Assembly (NCBI RefSeq): GCF_008710135.1
Contig: NZ_VYKK01000012.1
Span: 160,737 to 224,736, forward strand
Length of the DNA stretch: 64,000 nucleotides
Source of the DNA: Paenibacillus spiritus
GTDB lineage: Bacteria > Bacillota > Bacilli > Paenibacillales > Paenibacillaceae
Reading direction: 5' to 3'
Positions 7,823-15,134 of the stretch are shown piece after piece. Numbering within the stretch: the stretch's first letter is position 1; each line of letters begins with the position of its first letter. A program made the translations under genes and the position numbers. The notes beneath the pieces were generated by a model, which was given only the letters and a program-made list of their open reading frames with translations, was not told where the DNA came from and made no database searches.

Positions 7823-8299
7823 CTACAGCAGCTTCAGGATGTCGTTCTCGATCTGGTCGGGCGTCGTTGCCGGGGCATAGCGCTTAAGCACTCTTCCCTG
7901 GCGGTCCACCAGGAACTTCGTGAAGTTCCACTTGATGCTCTTGGAGCCGAGCGCGCCCGGCGCTTCCTTGGAGAGATACTGGAACAGGGGATGGGCGCCG
8001 CTGCCGTTCACATTGATTTTCTCATACATCGGGAAGGTAACGCCATAATTGAGCTGGCAGAATTCTTCGATCTCTCCGCTGCTGCCCGGTTCCTGTCCGG
8101 CGAATTGATTGCTCGGGAACCCCAGCACTTCCAGCCCGCGGTCCTTGAATTTGTCGTAGATCTCCTGAAGTCCCTTATATTGCGGGGTCAGACCGCACTT
8201 GCTGGCCGTGTTGACAATCAGCAGCACCTTGCCTTCGTATTGGGACAGGGACTCCTCCTGCCCGCGCAGCGTATGGGCCCGGAATTCATAGACGCTCAT
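7823..8299 (-). CDS. Glutathione peroxidase-family thiol peroxidase
   Basis: A 158-aa cytoplasmic peroxidase of the GPx fold, BsaA/Gpo-like, that in Firmicutes uses thioredoxin rather than glutathione to reduce peroxides. The peroxidatic residue is Cys35 (NTASKCGLTPQY), so it is not a selenoenzyme. Catalytic Gln65 (FPSNQF) and Trp124-Asn125 (WNFTKFL) are present; Cys81 (EEFCQLNYG) is the likely resolving cysteine. It is divergent from ohr. A 14-base tandem duplication (GGCTACAGCAGCTT, 7808-7834) straddles its 3' end, repeating the last codons past the stop. Confidence 0.93.
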   Translation of the reverse strand: MSVYEFRAHTLRGQEESLSQYEGKVLLIVNTASKCGLTPQYKGLQEIYDKFKDRGLEVLGFPSNQFAGQEPGSSGEIEEFCQLNYGVTFPMYEKINVNGSGAHPLFQYLSKEAPGALGSKSIKWNFTKFLVDRQGRVLKRYAPATTPDQIENDILKLL

Positions 8300-8326
8300 G
8301 GTCGATTCCTCCTGTAATGTATTTTC

Positions 8327-8341
8327 AACAACTTAATTGTA
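8327..8341. promoter_or_regulatory. OhrR-like operator candidate
   Basis: The 15-mer AACAACTTAATTGTA matches 12 of 15 positions of the Bacillus OhrR operator as I recall it (TACAATT-A-AATTGTA), with a perfect right half. It lies between the divergent GPx and Ohr genes, just upstream of the GPx gene. No ohrR gene is present in the window, so this is inference from pattern and position. Confidence 0.4.
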
Positions 8342-8452
8342 TACCATTAATTCAAACAGTCAATGGCGTTTCAATCTTCCCCCGGCGTGTAAATGGTAAG
8401 TATGGGCGGGTGCCCAAACGCGAAGAATATCAGCTGAAGGAGAGGATTACGA

Positions 8453-8893
8453 ATGAACAGCGAGACGAATGAATTGAAGCCGCTCTATACGGCAACCGCA
8501 ACGATACACGGCGGACGCGAAGGCTCTTTTGAGACCTCCGACGGTGCGCTCAAGTCCAACCTGACGATGCCGAAGGAACTCGGAGGCTCCGGCGGAACGG
8601 GGACGAATCCCGAGCAGCTGTTTGCAGCCGGCTACGGGGCTTGTTATGAGAGCGCGCTGGCGAATATCGCCCGCAAGGAGAAGGTACGGCTGACCGATGT
8701 GGAAGTCACCTCCAATGTCACGATCGGCAAGGATGATACCGACGGCGGGTTCAGACTGGCGGTTCGGCTGGACATCAAGCTGCCGGGAATCGAGCGTTCG
8801 CTGGCAGAGGATCTGGCCCGCAAGGCGCATGACTTCTGCCCGTACTCCAAGGCTACCCGCGGCAATGTCCCCGTTGAACTGAACGTTCTGTAG
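8453..8893 (+). CDS. ohr: Organic hydroperoxide resistance protein (Ohr/OsmC family)
   Basis: A 146-aa homodimeric thiol peroxidase that reduces organic hydroperoxides. Both redox cysteines are visible: Cys64 in NPEQLFAAGYGACYESAL and Cys129 in HDFCPYSKATRGN, the classic Ohr spacing. Arg22 and Glu54 match the usual catalytic partners. The start ATG 8453 has AAGGAGAGG upstream. It sits divergently from a GPx-type peroxidase and shares a possible OhrR operator region. Confidence 0.94.
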   Translation: MNSETNELKPLYTATATIHGGREGSFETSDGALKSNLTMPKELGGSGGTGTNPEQLFAAGYGACYESALANIARKEKVRLTDVEVTSNVTIGKDDTDGGFRLAVRLDIKLPGIERSLAEDLARKAHDFCPYSKATRGNVPVELNVL

Positions 8894-8910
8894 ACGGGAC
8901 GGCGGCTTGG

Positions 8911-8939
8911 TTGACATCCCCCTCAAAATTCTTTAAGAT
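8911..8939 (+). promoter_or_regulatory. Sigma-A promoter before the small Cys-rich gene
   Basis: A perfect TTGACA (8911-8916), a 17-nt spacer and TAAGAT (8934-8939) lie 38 bases upstream of the 8978 start. Confidence 0.7.
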
Positions 8940-8977
8940 GTCTAGGTATTAAATCTAGAAGCGATGGGTGATGAAGC

Positions 8978-9253
8978 ATGTCTTACAGACCGAATATTAC
9001 GAACGTGACCAAAGCCAGCAGCAACGATAAAGAGGGCTTGTACGAATTTATAATCAAGCTTGCCGACGGTACGGAATGCCGCGCCTTCTATAACCGTTAC
9101 CCGGAATGGAAGATGACGAACATCAGCCGCCTGCTCAAGACGCCTTGTCCGGTATGCCGCAAGGATTTCATCTGCAAGTGCATGGATGCGTTCACGCCGG
9201 AACTTGAAGAGCAGATGAGCAACACTTGGATCGAGAAATCCATCGCCGAATAG
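8978..9253 (+). CDS. Small cysteine-rich conserved-looking protein
   Basis: A 91-aa soluble protein with no family I can name. Cysteines at 34, 57, 60, 66 and 68 (PCPVCRKDFICKC) could bind zinc as a small ribbon. The N-terminus is polar and the C-terminus acidic. It has a strong promoter and its own terminator, so it is a real monocistronic gene. Function unknown. Confidence 0.8.
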   Translation: MSYRPNITNVTKASSNDKEGLYEFIIKLADGTECRAFYNRYPEWKMTNISRLLKTPCPVCRKDFICKCMDAFTPELEEQMSNTWIEKSIAE

Positions 9254-9269
9254 TCATCAGAGTCACAAG

Positions 9270-9292
9270 CGCGGGAATCCCCGCGTTTTTTT
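9270..9292 (+). terminator. Terminator of the 8978 gene
   Basis: CGCGGG (9270-9275) and CCCGCG (9280-9285) form a short GC stem followed by seven T. Confidence 0.82.
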
Positions 9293-9323
9293 GTTGCCTG
9301 TCAAGCGGGAAGGAGGGAAGAAC

Positions 9324-9812
9324 ATGAACGATGCTTCGCCAAAAGCCCCCGCCGGGCCAGACGGCCCCGTCGTCCTTATCGACGGCGTGTGCCACCTGTG
9401 CCAGTGGGCGGTCCGGTTTATCATTCCCCGCGATCCGGCGGGGAAATTCCGCTTCGCTGCGCTGCAGAGTGCAGCCGGCGCCAGCCTGCTCCGGTCCGCG
9501 GGGCTTGCCCCCGGCCGGATGGACTCGGTCGTCCTTGTAGAGGACGGCCGGGCCTATACGGATTCGGCCGCCGCGCTCCGGATTGCGCGGGGACTGCGCA
9601 ATCCGTGGCCGCTGCTGTACGGCTTCATGCTCGTTCCCCGTCCCGTTCGCGACGCGGCCTACCGATTCGTGGCCCGCAACCGGTACCGCTGGTTCGGCCG
9701 GGACGAGAGCTGCCTGCTGCCGGCCCCGGGCATCCGGGACCGGTTCCTGCCGGAGGAGCCGGAGGGCCCGCCGGGCAAGGAAGCATCCATGCATACAAGC
9801 AGAGATGAATAG
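9324..9812 (+). CDS. DCC-family thiol-disulfide oxidoreductase (DUF393, YuxK-like)
   Basis: A 162-aa protein with the family hallmark LIDGVCHLCQWAVRFIIPRDPAGKFRFAALQS: an Asp followed by a CxxC pair (C23, C26), then the phenylalanine-rich strand. The C-terminus has the common RNRYRWFGRDESCLLP end. The upstream in-frame ATG at 9291 lies over the previous terminator; ATG 9324, with AAGGAGGGAAG before it, is preferred. Disulfide chemistry is inferred from the CxxC motif; the physiological substrate is not known for the family. Confidence 0.88.
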   Translation: MNDASPKAPAGPDGPVVLIDGVCHLCQWAVRFIIPRDPAGKFRFAALQSAAGASLLRSAGLAPGRMDSVVLVEDGRAYTDSAAALRIARGLRNPWPLLYGFMLVPRPVRDAAYRFVARNRYRWFGRDESCLLPAPGIRDRFLPEEPEGPPGKEASMHTSRDE

Positions 9813-9827
9813 AGCGATTTTTAAATA

Positions 9828-9856
9828 TTGTACGTACCTTCTCTATATGCTACTAT
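9828..9856 (+). promoter_or_regulatory. Candidate promoter of tad locus 1
   Basis: TTGTAC (9828-9833), a 17-nt spacer and TACTAT (9851-9856) lie about 110 bases before the first tad gene. An intrinsic-terminator-like hairpin sits between this promoter and the gene. Confidence 0.5.
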
Positions 9857-9883
9857 GTATGTAAATTATAGGGATGACGACGG

Positions 9884-9935
9884 AAGCACCGTTCAACAGC
9901 CGCAGATTTGCGGTTGTGAACGGTGCTTTTTTTGT
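9884..9935 (+). terminator. Long leader hairpin with T-tract ahead of tad locus 1
   Basis: The outer arms (9884-9895 with 9917-9928, 12 bp perfect) continue into an inner stem (9897-9904 with 9909-9916, one G-U pair), giving about 20 bp with a four-base loop. Seven T follow directly. It could terminate a short transcript from the 9828 promoter, or act as an attenuator of the tad operon; the previous gene ends 70 bases earlier. Confidence 0.75.
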
Positions 9936-9964
9936 TGCGTTGTTGTCCGGGAGGAGGGAGCGCA

Positions 9965-11149
9965 GTGGCTGCCCGAATTGTGCTTGCTGTGCGGGAGAAC
10001 GAATATATCGAGCCTCTGCTTGCCTACGTGCAGCGCAGCGGTTACCGCGATCAGATCGGAATCAAGGCCTTCAGCCGGCCCGAACTGTTCGCCGCTTATA
10101 TGCAGGGGAAGGACCGGCCGGATGCGGTTGTGGGCGACCGCGCTTTTGTGGAAGCTTGGCTGGTCGGAGGGAGAAGCGAGGTGCCGTGGGCGGTGCTGGA
10201 GGAAGGAGGCGGTCCCGGGGGTAACTCCCCGGAGAACCGGGAGAGGAGAAGCGAACCCGGCCGGAGCATTGCGAAGTACCAGCCGCTCCCGGATCTGCTG
10301 GGCTGCATGCTTCAGCTCTGCGGAGGCTCCCGGTTCCCCGGCGGCGGACGTAAGGGAGAGACCCGTCTGATCGGTGTGGTATCGGGCTCCGGAAGCTGCG
10401 GGAAGACGACGGTCGCCCTCAATATGGCGAAGCTGCTGGGAGGCCGGGGGCTTCGTGTCTTCTATCTGAATCTGGAGACGGTCGACAGCACCGGGCTGTA
10501 TCTCCGAACCTCACCGGCGCCGGGACCGGGGCTGGAGCGGCTGCTCTATGAGCTGCAGGGGCTTCCGGCAGAAGCGGGCCGGGGGTTGGCAGGGCGCTAT
10601 GCGGTCCGCAGCGATGCTCTGCGGTGCGATACCTTCCGGCCGGTTGAGAACGTGAAGGAAATGCTGAAGATGACGGCGGAAGATACGGACCGGCTCCTGG
10701 GTCTGCTGGCGGATGACGGCGGATACGATGCGGTAATTGCAGATACGGGGAGCATCGCGGAAGAGCGGGCAGAAGCGGTTCTGCGGCGCAGCGAGGAACT
10801 GATCTGGGTGCTGCGCGACGATGAGCCGAGCCTCTACAAGACGGAACGCTGGCTGGCGCATTACCGCTCCTCGCGTCCGGAGATGGCCGGACCGCTGCTG
10901 GACAAGAGCCGATTCGCGCTCAATTTCTGCGGGGAGACGGACAGCCGCAGCCGGCTGCCGCCGGAGATGCCGATTCAGGCGGCGCTGCCGTATATGCCGT
11001 CCTGGAGCCTTCCGAACCGGGGCGAGCTGTGCCTCAACTCGCCGGGATTCCAGCAGGCCATTGAACGGCTCTGCGAAGCGATTACCGACCGTTCGGCGCT
11101 TGAGCCCGGGATGGCGCGGGGTTCGGCGAGAACGGGGGACATCCCGTGA
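9965..11149 (+). CDS. tadZ: TadZ/CpaE-like pilus localisation ATPase (tad locus 1)
   Basis: A 394-aa cytoplasmic protein with an N-terminal receiver-like region (VAARIVLAVRENEYIEPLLAYV) and a MinD/ParA ATPase domain. The P-loop VSGSGSCGKTTVALNMAK (about residues 139-155) keeps the key GKTT. The family positions the Flp pilus machine at the membrane. The frame is open from 9923, but GTG 9965 with GGGAGGAGGGAG upstream is the sensible start. It is the first gene of the locus and overlaps cpaF by 4 bases (ATGA-type coupling at 11146). Confidence 0.85.
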   Translation: MAARIVLAVRENEYIEPLLAYVQRSGYRDQIGIKAFSRPELFAAYMQGKDRPDAVVGDRAFVEAWLVGGRSEVPWAVLEEGGGPGGNSPENRERRSEPGRSIAKYQPLPDLLGCMLQLCGGSRFPGGGRKGETRLIGVVSGSGSCGKTTVALNMAKLLGGRGLRVFYLNLETVDSTGLYLRTSPAPGPGLERLLYELQGLPAEAGRGLAGRYAVRSDALRCDTFRPVENVKEMLKMTAEDTDRLLGLLADDGGYDAVIADTGSIAEERAEAVLRRSEELIWVLRDDEPSLYKTERWLAHYRSSRPEMAGPLLDKSRFALNFCGETDSRSRLPPEMPIQAALPYMPSWSLPNRGELCLNSPGFQQAIERLCEAITDRSALEPGMARGSARTGDIP

Positions 11150-12483
11150 ACGATGAGCTGTTTCAATCGCTGCGCAGTGAAATTCGGGCCGGCCTGGATG
11201 TAACCGCTGCGGTGCCGGACGATGAGCTGCTGGTGCGGATCGAAGGAGCCGTCTTTGCCCGCTCCGGCCTGAGCCTGCTGACCGCCCAGGAGAAGCGGAG
11301 TCTGGTCAGGCGCCTGTTCGATTCTTTTCGGGGCCTGGATGTTCTCCAGCCGTTGGTGGATAACCCGGAGATCACGGAGATTATGATCAACAGCCACCGG
11401 GAGATCTTTATCGAGCAGGAAGGAGAGATCCGGCGGTTGGAGGAAGAATTCGAATCGCCGTCCAGGCTGGAAGATATTATCCAGTCGATCGTATCGGAGG
11501 TGAACCGTACCGTCAATGAATCGACCCCGATTGTGGATGCAAGGCTCAAGAACGGTTCACGGGTCAACATTGTGCTGCCGCCGGTGGCGCTGAAGGGACC
11601 GGCCATGACCATCCGCAAGTTCCCTGCGGAGCCGATGACGATGGCAGAATTGGTGAAGCGGGAAGCGCTGACCGGAGAAGCGGCGGAGCTGCTGAGCCTG
11701 CTGGTGAAGAGCAAATACAATATCTTCATCAGCGGAGGGACGGGTTCGGGCAAGACGACCTTCCTCAATGCGCTCTCGCAATTCATCCCTTCGGAGGAGC
11801 GGGTGATTACGATTGAGGATTCGGCGGAGCTGCGCATCGTTGCCGTCCCGAATCTGGTCTCGCTTGAGACGCGAAATGCGAACACCGAAGGCCGGGGCGA
11901 GATTACGATCCGGGACCTGATCCGGTCATCGCTGCGGATGCGGCCGAACCGGATTGTGGTCGGCGAAGTCCGGGGGCCGGAGGCTCTGGATATGCTGCAG
12001 GCGATGAATACCGGACATGACGGCAGCTTGTCGTCAGGGCATAGCAACAGCGCGCGCGATATGCTGAGCCGGCTGGAGACGATGGTGCTCAGCGGAGCAG
12101 AGCTGCCGGTCGCAGTCGTCCGGCAGCAGATCAGTTCGGCCATTGATATCTTCGTTCATCTAAGCCGGATGCGAGACCGCTCTCGGCGCGTGTTGGAGAT
12201 CTGCGAAGCGGACGGCATGGAGAACGGCGAAATCCGGCTGAATCCGCTGTACCGGTTCAGAGAGAACGGCGAATCCGGAGGGCGGATATGCGGAACGCTC
12301 GAAAGAACCGGCAATCCCCTTTTGCATACCGGCAAGATCGACATGGCCGGCTGCCGCAGAGATCTGCAGAGGCTTATGAAGGAGGAACCCTATGAGGCAA
12401 ATTCAGATTTCCGCGCGGAGCGGAGCGGGGAGAGCATCAGACAGAAGCGGCTCGCGGAGGAGATGGAGGAAAGGAACCGATGA
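11146..12483 (+). CDS. cpaF: CpaF/TadA secretion ATPase (tad locus 1)
   Basis: A 445-aa hexameric ATPase that powers Flp pilus assembly. The N-terminal domain holds LVDNPEITEIMINS and RVNIVLPPVALKGPAMTIRKF. Then come Walker A GGTGSGKTT near residue 196, the Asp box ITIEDSAEL, Walker B RPNRIVVGEVRGPEALDMLQAMNTGH near 266, and the His box SGHSNSARDMLSRLE. All boxes are intact. The last 60 or so residues are polar and less conserved in character, and the final 92 bases also encode the start of tadB. Confidence 0.95.
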   Translation: MNDELFQSLRSEIRAGLDVTAAVPDDELLVRIEGAVFARSGLSLLTAQEKRSLVRRLFDSFRGLDVLQPLVDNPEITEIMINSHREIFIEQEGEIRRLEEEFESPSRLEDIIQSIVSEVNRTVNESTPIVDARLKNGSRVNIVLPPVALKGPAMTIRKFPAEPMTMAELVKREALTGEAAELLSLLVKSKYNIFISGGTGSGKTTFLNALSQFIPSEERVITIEDSAELRIVAVPNLVSLETRNANTEGRGEITIRDLIRSSLRMRPNRIVVGEVRGPEALDMLQAMNTGHDGSLSSGHSNSARDMLSRLETMVLSGAELPVAVVRQQISSAIDIFVHLSRMRDRSRRVLEICEADGMENGEIRLNPLYRFRENGESGGRICGTLERTGNPLLHTGKIDMAGCRRDLQRLMKEEPYEANSDFRAERSGESIRQKRLAEEMEERNR

Positions 12484-13309
12484 GGAGAGGAGAAGCAGAG
12501 ACAATGGAACGGATGCGAAGAATGACGGGGTTGAAAGGCCCGAAAGAGGAAGCCGGCCGGGGAGCGCCCTTCCGGACTATAAGCAGTATACACTCGGAAG
12601 AAAGACGACCCGGCTTGCTGCGGCCGTCGGCTGCACGATTCTCTATGGCGTCGGCCTCCTGTTCTACTCCAATCCCCTGCTGGCGCTGCTGCTGGTACCG
12701 GGAGGATTCTACGCCCCGCGCCTGCTCCGGAATTATATGCGGAGCCGCCGCCGCCGGATTCTGAATCTTCAGTTCAAGCAGACGCTGTTCTCGCTGTCCT
12801 CCTCCCTGTCGGCCGGCCGTTCGGTCGAGAATGCGTTCCGCGAGGCAATACGCGATCTGCTGCTGCTGGACCCCGACGGGGGCGGAGACATGGCTGCCGA
12901 GCTGAATATCATCTGCACCCGGCTGGAGTACGGGCAGCCGATCGAGGAGGCGCTGCAGGACTTCAGCCGCAGGGCGGGGATGGAGGATGTCGCCCGGTTC
13001 GCCGACGTATTCAGCGTCTGCAAGCGAACAGGGGGCGATCTGATCGAGGTTGTCCGCCGGACGTCCGGCATTATCGGCGAGAAGCTGGATATCGAGCAGG
13101 AGATTGCCGTCAGCGTCGCCCAGAAGAGATTCGAGGCTCAGGCGCTGCTGCTCTCGCCGCTGGCCATGCTGCTGTTCATGAACCTCTCGGCCGGCGATTA
13201 CATGCAGCCTATGCACACCGGTGTCGGTCTCGTGATCTCTACGCTGGCATTGGGCGGTCTTGTTCTGTGCTATGGCTGGATCAGCAAGATTATGAATATC
13301 CCGCTGTGA
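12392..13309 (+). CDS. tadB: TadB-like inner membrane platform protein (tad locus 1)
   Basis: A 305-aa type II secretion F-domain protein. After a long basic, low-hydrophobicity leader (about 1-70) come two membrane segments near 75-120, the F domain (LKQTLFSLSSSLSAGRSVENAFREAI, with FADVFSVCKRTGGDLIEVVRRTSGIIGEKL) and two C-terminal segments. The start ATG 12392 has a near-perfect AAGGAGG six bases upstream; no in-frame start follows cpaF's stop before the conserved part, so the 92-base overlap with cpaF appears real. Confidence 0.9.
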   Translation: MRQIQISARSGAGRASDRSGSRRRWRKGTDEERRSRDNGTDAKNDGVERPERGSRPGSALPDYKQYTLGRKTTRLAAAVGCTILYGVGLLFYSNPLLALLLVPGGFYAPRLLRNYMRSRRRRILNLQFKQTLFSLSSSLSAGRSVENAFREAIRDLLLLDPDGGGDMAAELNIICTRLEYGQPIEEALQDFSRRAGMEDVARFADVFSVCKRTGGDLIEVVRRTSGIIGEKLDIEQEIAVSVAQKRFEAQALLLSPLAMLLFMNLSAGDYMQPMHTGVGLVISTLALGGLVLCYGWISKIMNIPL

Positions 13310-13322
13310 GAGGAGGAACGGC

Positions 13323-14201
13323 ATGAAGCTGATCTGTGCTGCGGTCGCCGTACTGCTGGCAGGGCTATGGGCAGGGCTTAAGCTCCGACTGGAGAGAAGC
13401 AGCCGGCTGAAAGCGCTGCGAAGCCTTCCGATGGAAGGCCTTCGGCTGCGGGCCGTTGGCGAACCGATGCTGGCATTGCTGGAGCGGCCTGCTGCAAAAG
13501 CCCTTTTTCCGGGATATGTACTCCGCCTCCAGCGCTCCGTTCAGCGAATCCATGGTATCCGGCAATCCTCGGAACGGACGCTGCTGTTCATGGCAGAGAT
13601 GCTCGCATACGCCTGGCTATTGATGCTTGGCGGCTGTGCAATGACGCTGCTGGGGGCAGGGATGAGCGGCTTGGTGATGGGACTGCTGCTGGCTGTGCTG
13701 GTTCCGGCTGCGTTGGGAATGGATCTGCACAGCAAGGTGAGACAGCGCGAAGAACTGATATTGATGGAACTGCCTGAATTGCTGAACGGCATCCTGCTGC
13801 TGGTCGGCGCGGGCGAGACGGTCCAGCGGTCCATTGTGCGCTGCATGGAGAGCCGCCGGGACCGGACGGAGCACCCCCTGTACCGCGAGATGTTCACGCT
13901 GATGGCGGAATGGGAGAGCGGCTATTCGATTCAGCAGGCTTTTGAGAATTTCAGCAAGCGTTGCGCCGTGCAGGAAGTGTCGCTGTTCACGACGACGATT
14001 CTTCTGAACCACCGGAGAGGAGGTTCCGACCTGGCTCTTGCGCTGCGGGACCTGTCCCGCGTGCTGTGGGAGAAGCGGAAGGCGGTCAGTCGGACCCGGG
14101 GGGAGCAGGCGTCATCGAAGCTGATTTTTCCGATGGTTCTGATTTTTGTGATTGTAATGGTATTGGTGGGGGCTCCCGCATTAATGATGCTGAACCTGTG
14201 A
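13323..14201 (+). CDS. tadC: TadC-like inner membrane platform protein (tad locus 1)
   Basis: A 292-aa partner of TadB with the same F-domain architecture: an N-terminal anchor (CAAVAVLLAGLWAGL), two membrane segments at about 80-135, the cytosolic motif LPELLNGILLLVGAGETVQRSIVR and the FSKRCAVQEVSLFTTTILLNHRRGGSDLALALRDLS block, then a terminal segment. Ribosome site GAGAGGAGG precedes ATG 13323, 13 bases after tadB. Confidence 0.9.
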   Translation: MKLICAAVAVLLAGLWAGLKLRLERSSRLKALRSLPMEGLRLRAVGEPMLALLERPAAKALFPGYVLRLQRSVQRIHGIRQSSERTLLFMAEMLAYAWLLMLGGCAMTLLGAGMSGLVMGLLLAVLVPAALGMDLHSKVRQREELILMELPELLNGILLLVGAGETVQRSIVRCMESRRDRTEHPLYREMFTLMAEWESGYSIQQAFENFSKRCAVQEVSLFTTTILLNHRRGGSDLALALRDLSRVLWEKRKAVSRTRGEQASSKLIFPMVLIFVIVMVLVGAPALMMLNL

Positions 14202-14214
14202 AGGAGGAACGGAG

Positions 14215-14403
14215 ATGAAGGAATTGGCAGTTATGATGAAGGAACTCTGGCATGAAGAAGAGGGGCTTGGGACTCTGGAGATGATTCTGATTATCGCGGT
14301 GCTGGTAGCGGCGGTGCTGCTCTTCAAGGACAAGATCAAGGATCTGATTACGAAGCTGTTCGCGATCGCGGGCAACAAGAGCCAGGAGGTCTTCAACGAT
14401 TAA
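14215..14403 (+). CDS. flp: Flp-type major pilin precursor
   Basis: A 62-aa class III prepilin. A short charged leader ending in EEEG is followed by LGTLEMILIIAVLVAAVLLF. Cleavage after the Gly would put Glu at +5, as required for type IV pilin assembly. The hydrophobic stretch is followed by a short amphipathic C-terminus (KDKIKDLITKLFAIAG). Ribosome site AAGGAGGAACGG; it follows tadC by 13 bases. The peptidase at 18439 is the likely processing enzyme. Confidence 0.9.
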   Translation: MKELAVMMKELWHEEEGLGTLEMILIIAVLVAAVLLFKDKIKDLITKLFAIAGNKSQEVFND

Positions 14404-15082
14404 GAGCCTGGGAAGGGAGGAAGACGGCAGCTTCACGCTGGAAGCGTCGCTTCTGCTGCCCATTCTGCTGGCGATGGTCATGCTGCTGCTGTTCTTCGCG
14501 CTCTACAGCTACCAGAAGACCATGCTGGTGCAGGTGTCTTCCGCTGCCGCCGAACGGGCTGCGTATACCTGGGACAACAGCCGGAAGGCGGAAGACGGGT
14601 CATTCGCGGCCGGGGAGACTGATTCGCTGTATTGGCGCATCAAGGACGACCGGCTTCTGGCCGAATTGACCGGCGCAGTCAGAGGCGGGGCTTCTGAAGA
14701 AGCAACCGTTCAGCTTCCCGGCAGCGATGCCTCAACCGAAGATAAAGCTTCCCTGCCTGTCGCGAAGCTGCTTCACACAGCAGCCCGAATCCCTTCGGAG
14801 CTGTCCGGTGCCCTGAATTACCGCTATGCCCTAAGAGGGAGAAGGGTGACGGTTCAACTGAAGCGTGTTCTGAATCTTCCTGTGATAGACAGCATGCTGA
14901 ATGACAAAGCGCAGCCGGCTGCGGTCTCCCGTTCTCTTGTGGCGGAGCCGGTTGAATTCATCCGTACGGTTGAACTGATGCGTTATCTGGGATCCAAGTT
15001 TCAGCGGGACGGGACGGGAGCGGCCGGCGGAATGAAGAAGACGGATGCTTCCGCGGTTATGGGCAGGCTGGCAGACAAATAG
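14399..15082 (+). CDS. TadE-type minor pilin with non-canonical start (tad locus 1)
   Basis: About 227 aa. The pilin-like N-terminus EEDGSFTLEASLLLPILLAMVMLLLFFALYSYQ has the Gly and Glu pattern of TadE proteins, followed by a polar extracellular domain. The first ATG (14474) falls inside the hydrophobic helix and would destroy it. No ATG, GTG or TTG lies upstream in the open frame; the candidates are ATT at 14399, nine bases after AGGAGG (14384-14389), or CTG at 14408. The start therefore is probably non-canonical and coupled to the pilin stop (ATTAAG). It is inferred to be a pseudopilin that modifies or initiates the pilus. Confidence 0.72.
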   Translation: MKSLGREEDGSFTLEASLLLPILLAMVMLLLFFALYSYQKTMLVQVSSAAAERAAYTWDNSRKAEDGSFAAGETDSLYWRIKDDRLLAELTGAVRGGASEEATVQLPGSDASTEDKASLPVAKLLHTAARIPSELSGALNYRYALRGRRVTVQLKRVLNLPVIDSMLNDKAQPAAVSRSLVAEPVEFIRTVELMRYLGSKFQRDGTGAAGGMKKTDASAVMGRLADK

Positions 15083-15134
15083 GCGGTGCGGTTGAAGCCG
15101 CAAGTTGGCATGCTTGGATGAAAGGAGGACAAAT

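Noticed and set aside
7808..7834. 14-base tandem duplication at the end of the GPx gene
   Set aside because: Simple local slippage; the stop codon is kept and no function is suggested.
11163..12143. 326-aa minus-strand ORF opposite cpaF
   Set aside because: Serine/arginine-rich mirror frame without motifs, opposite intact Walker boxes.
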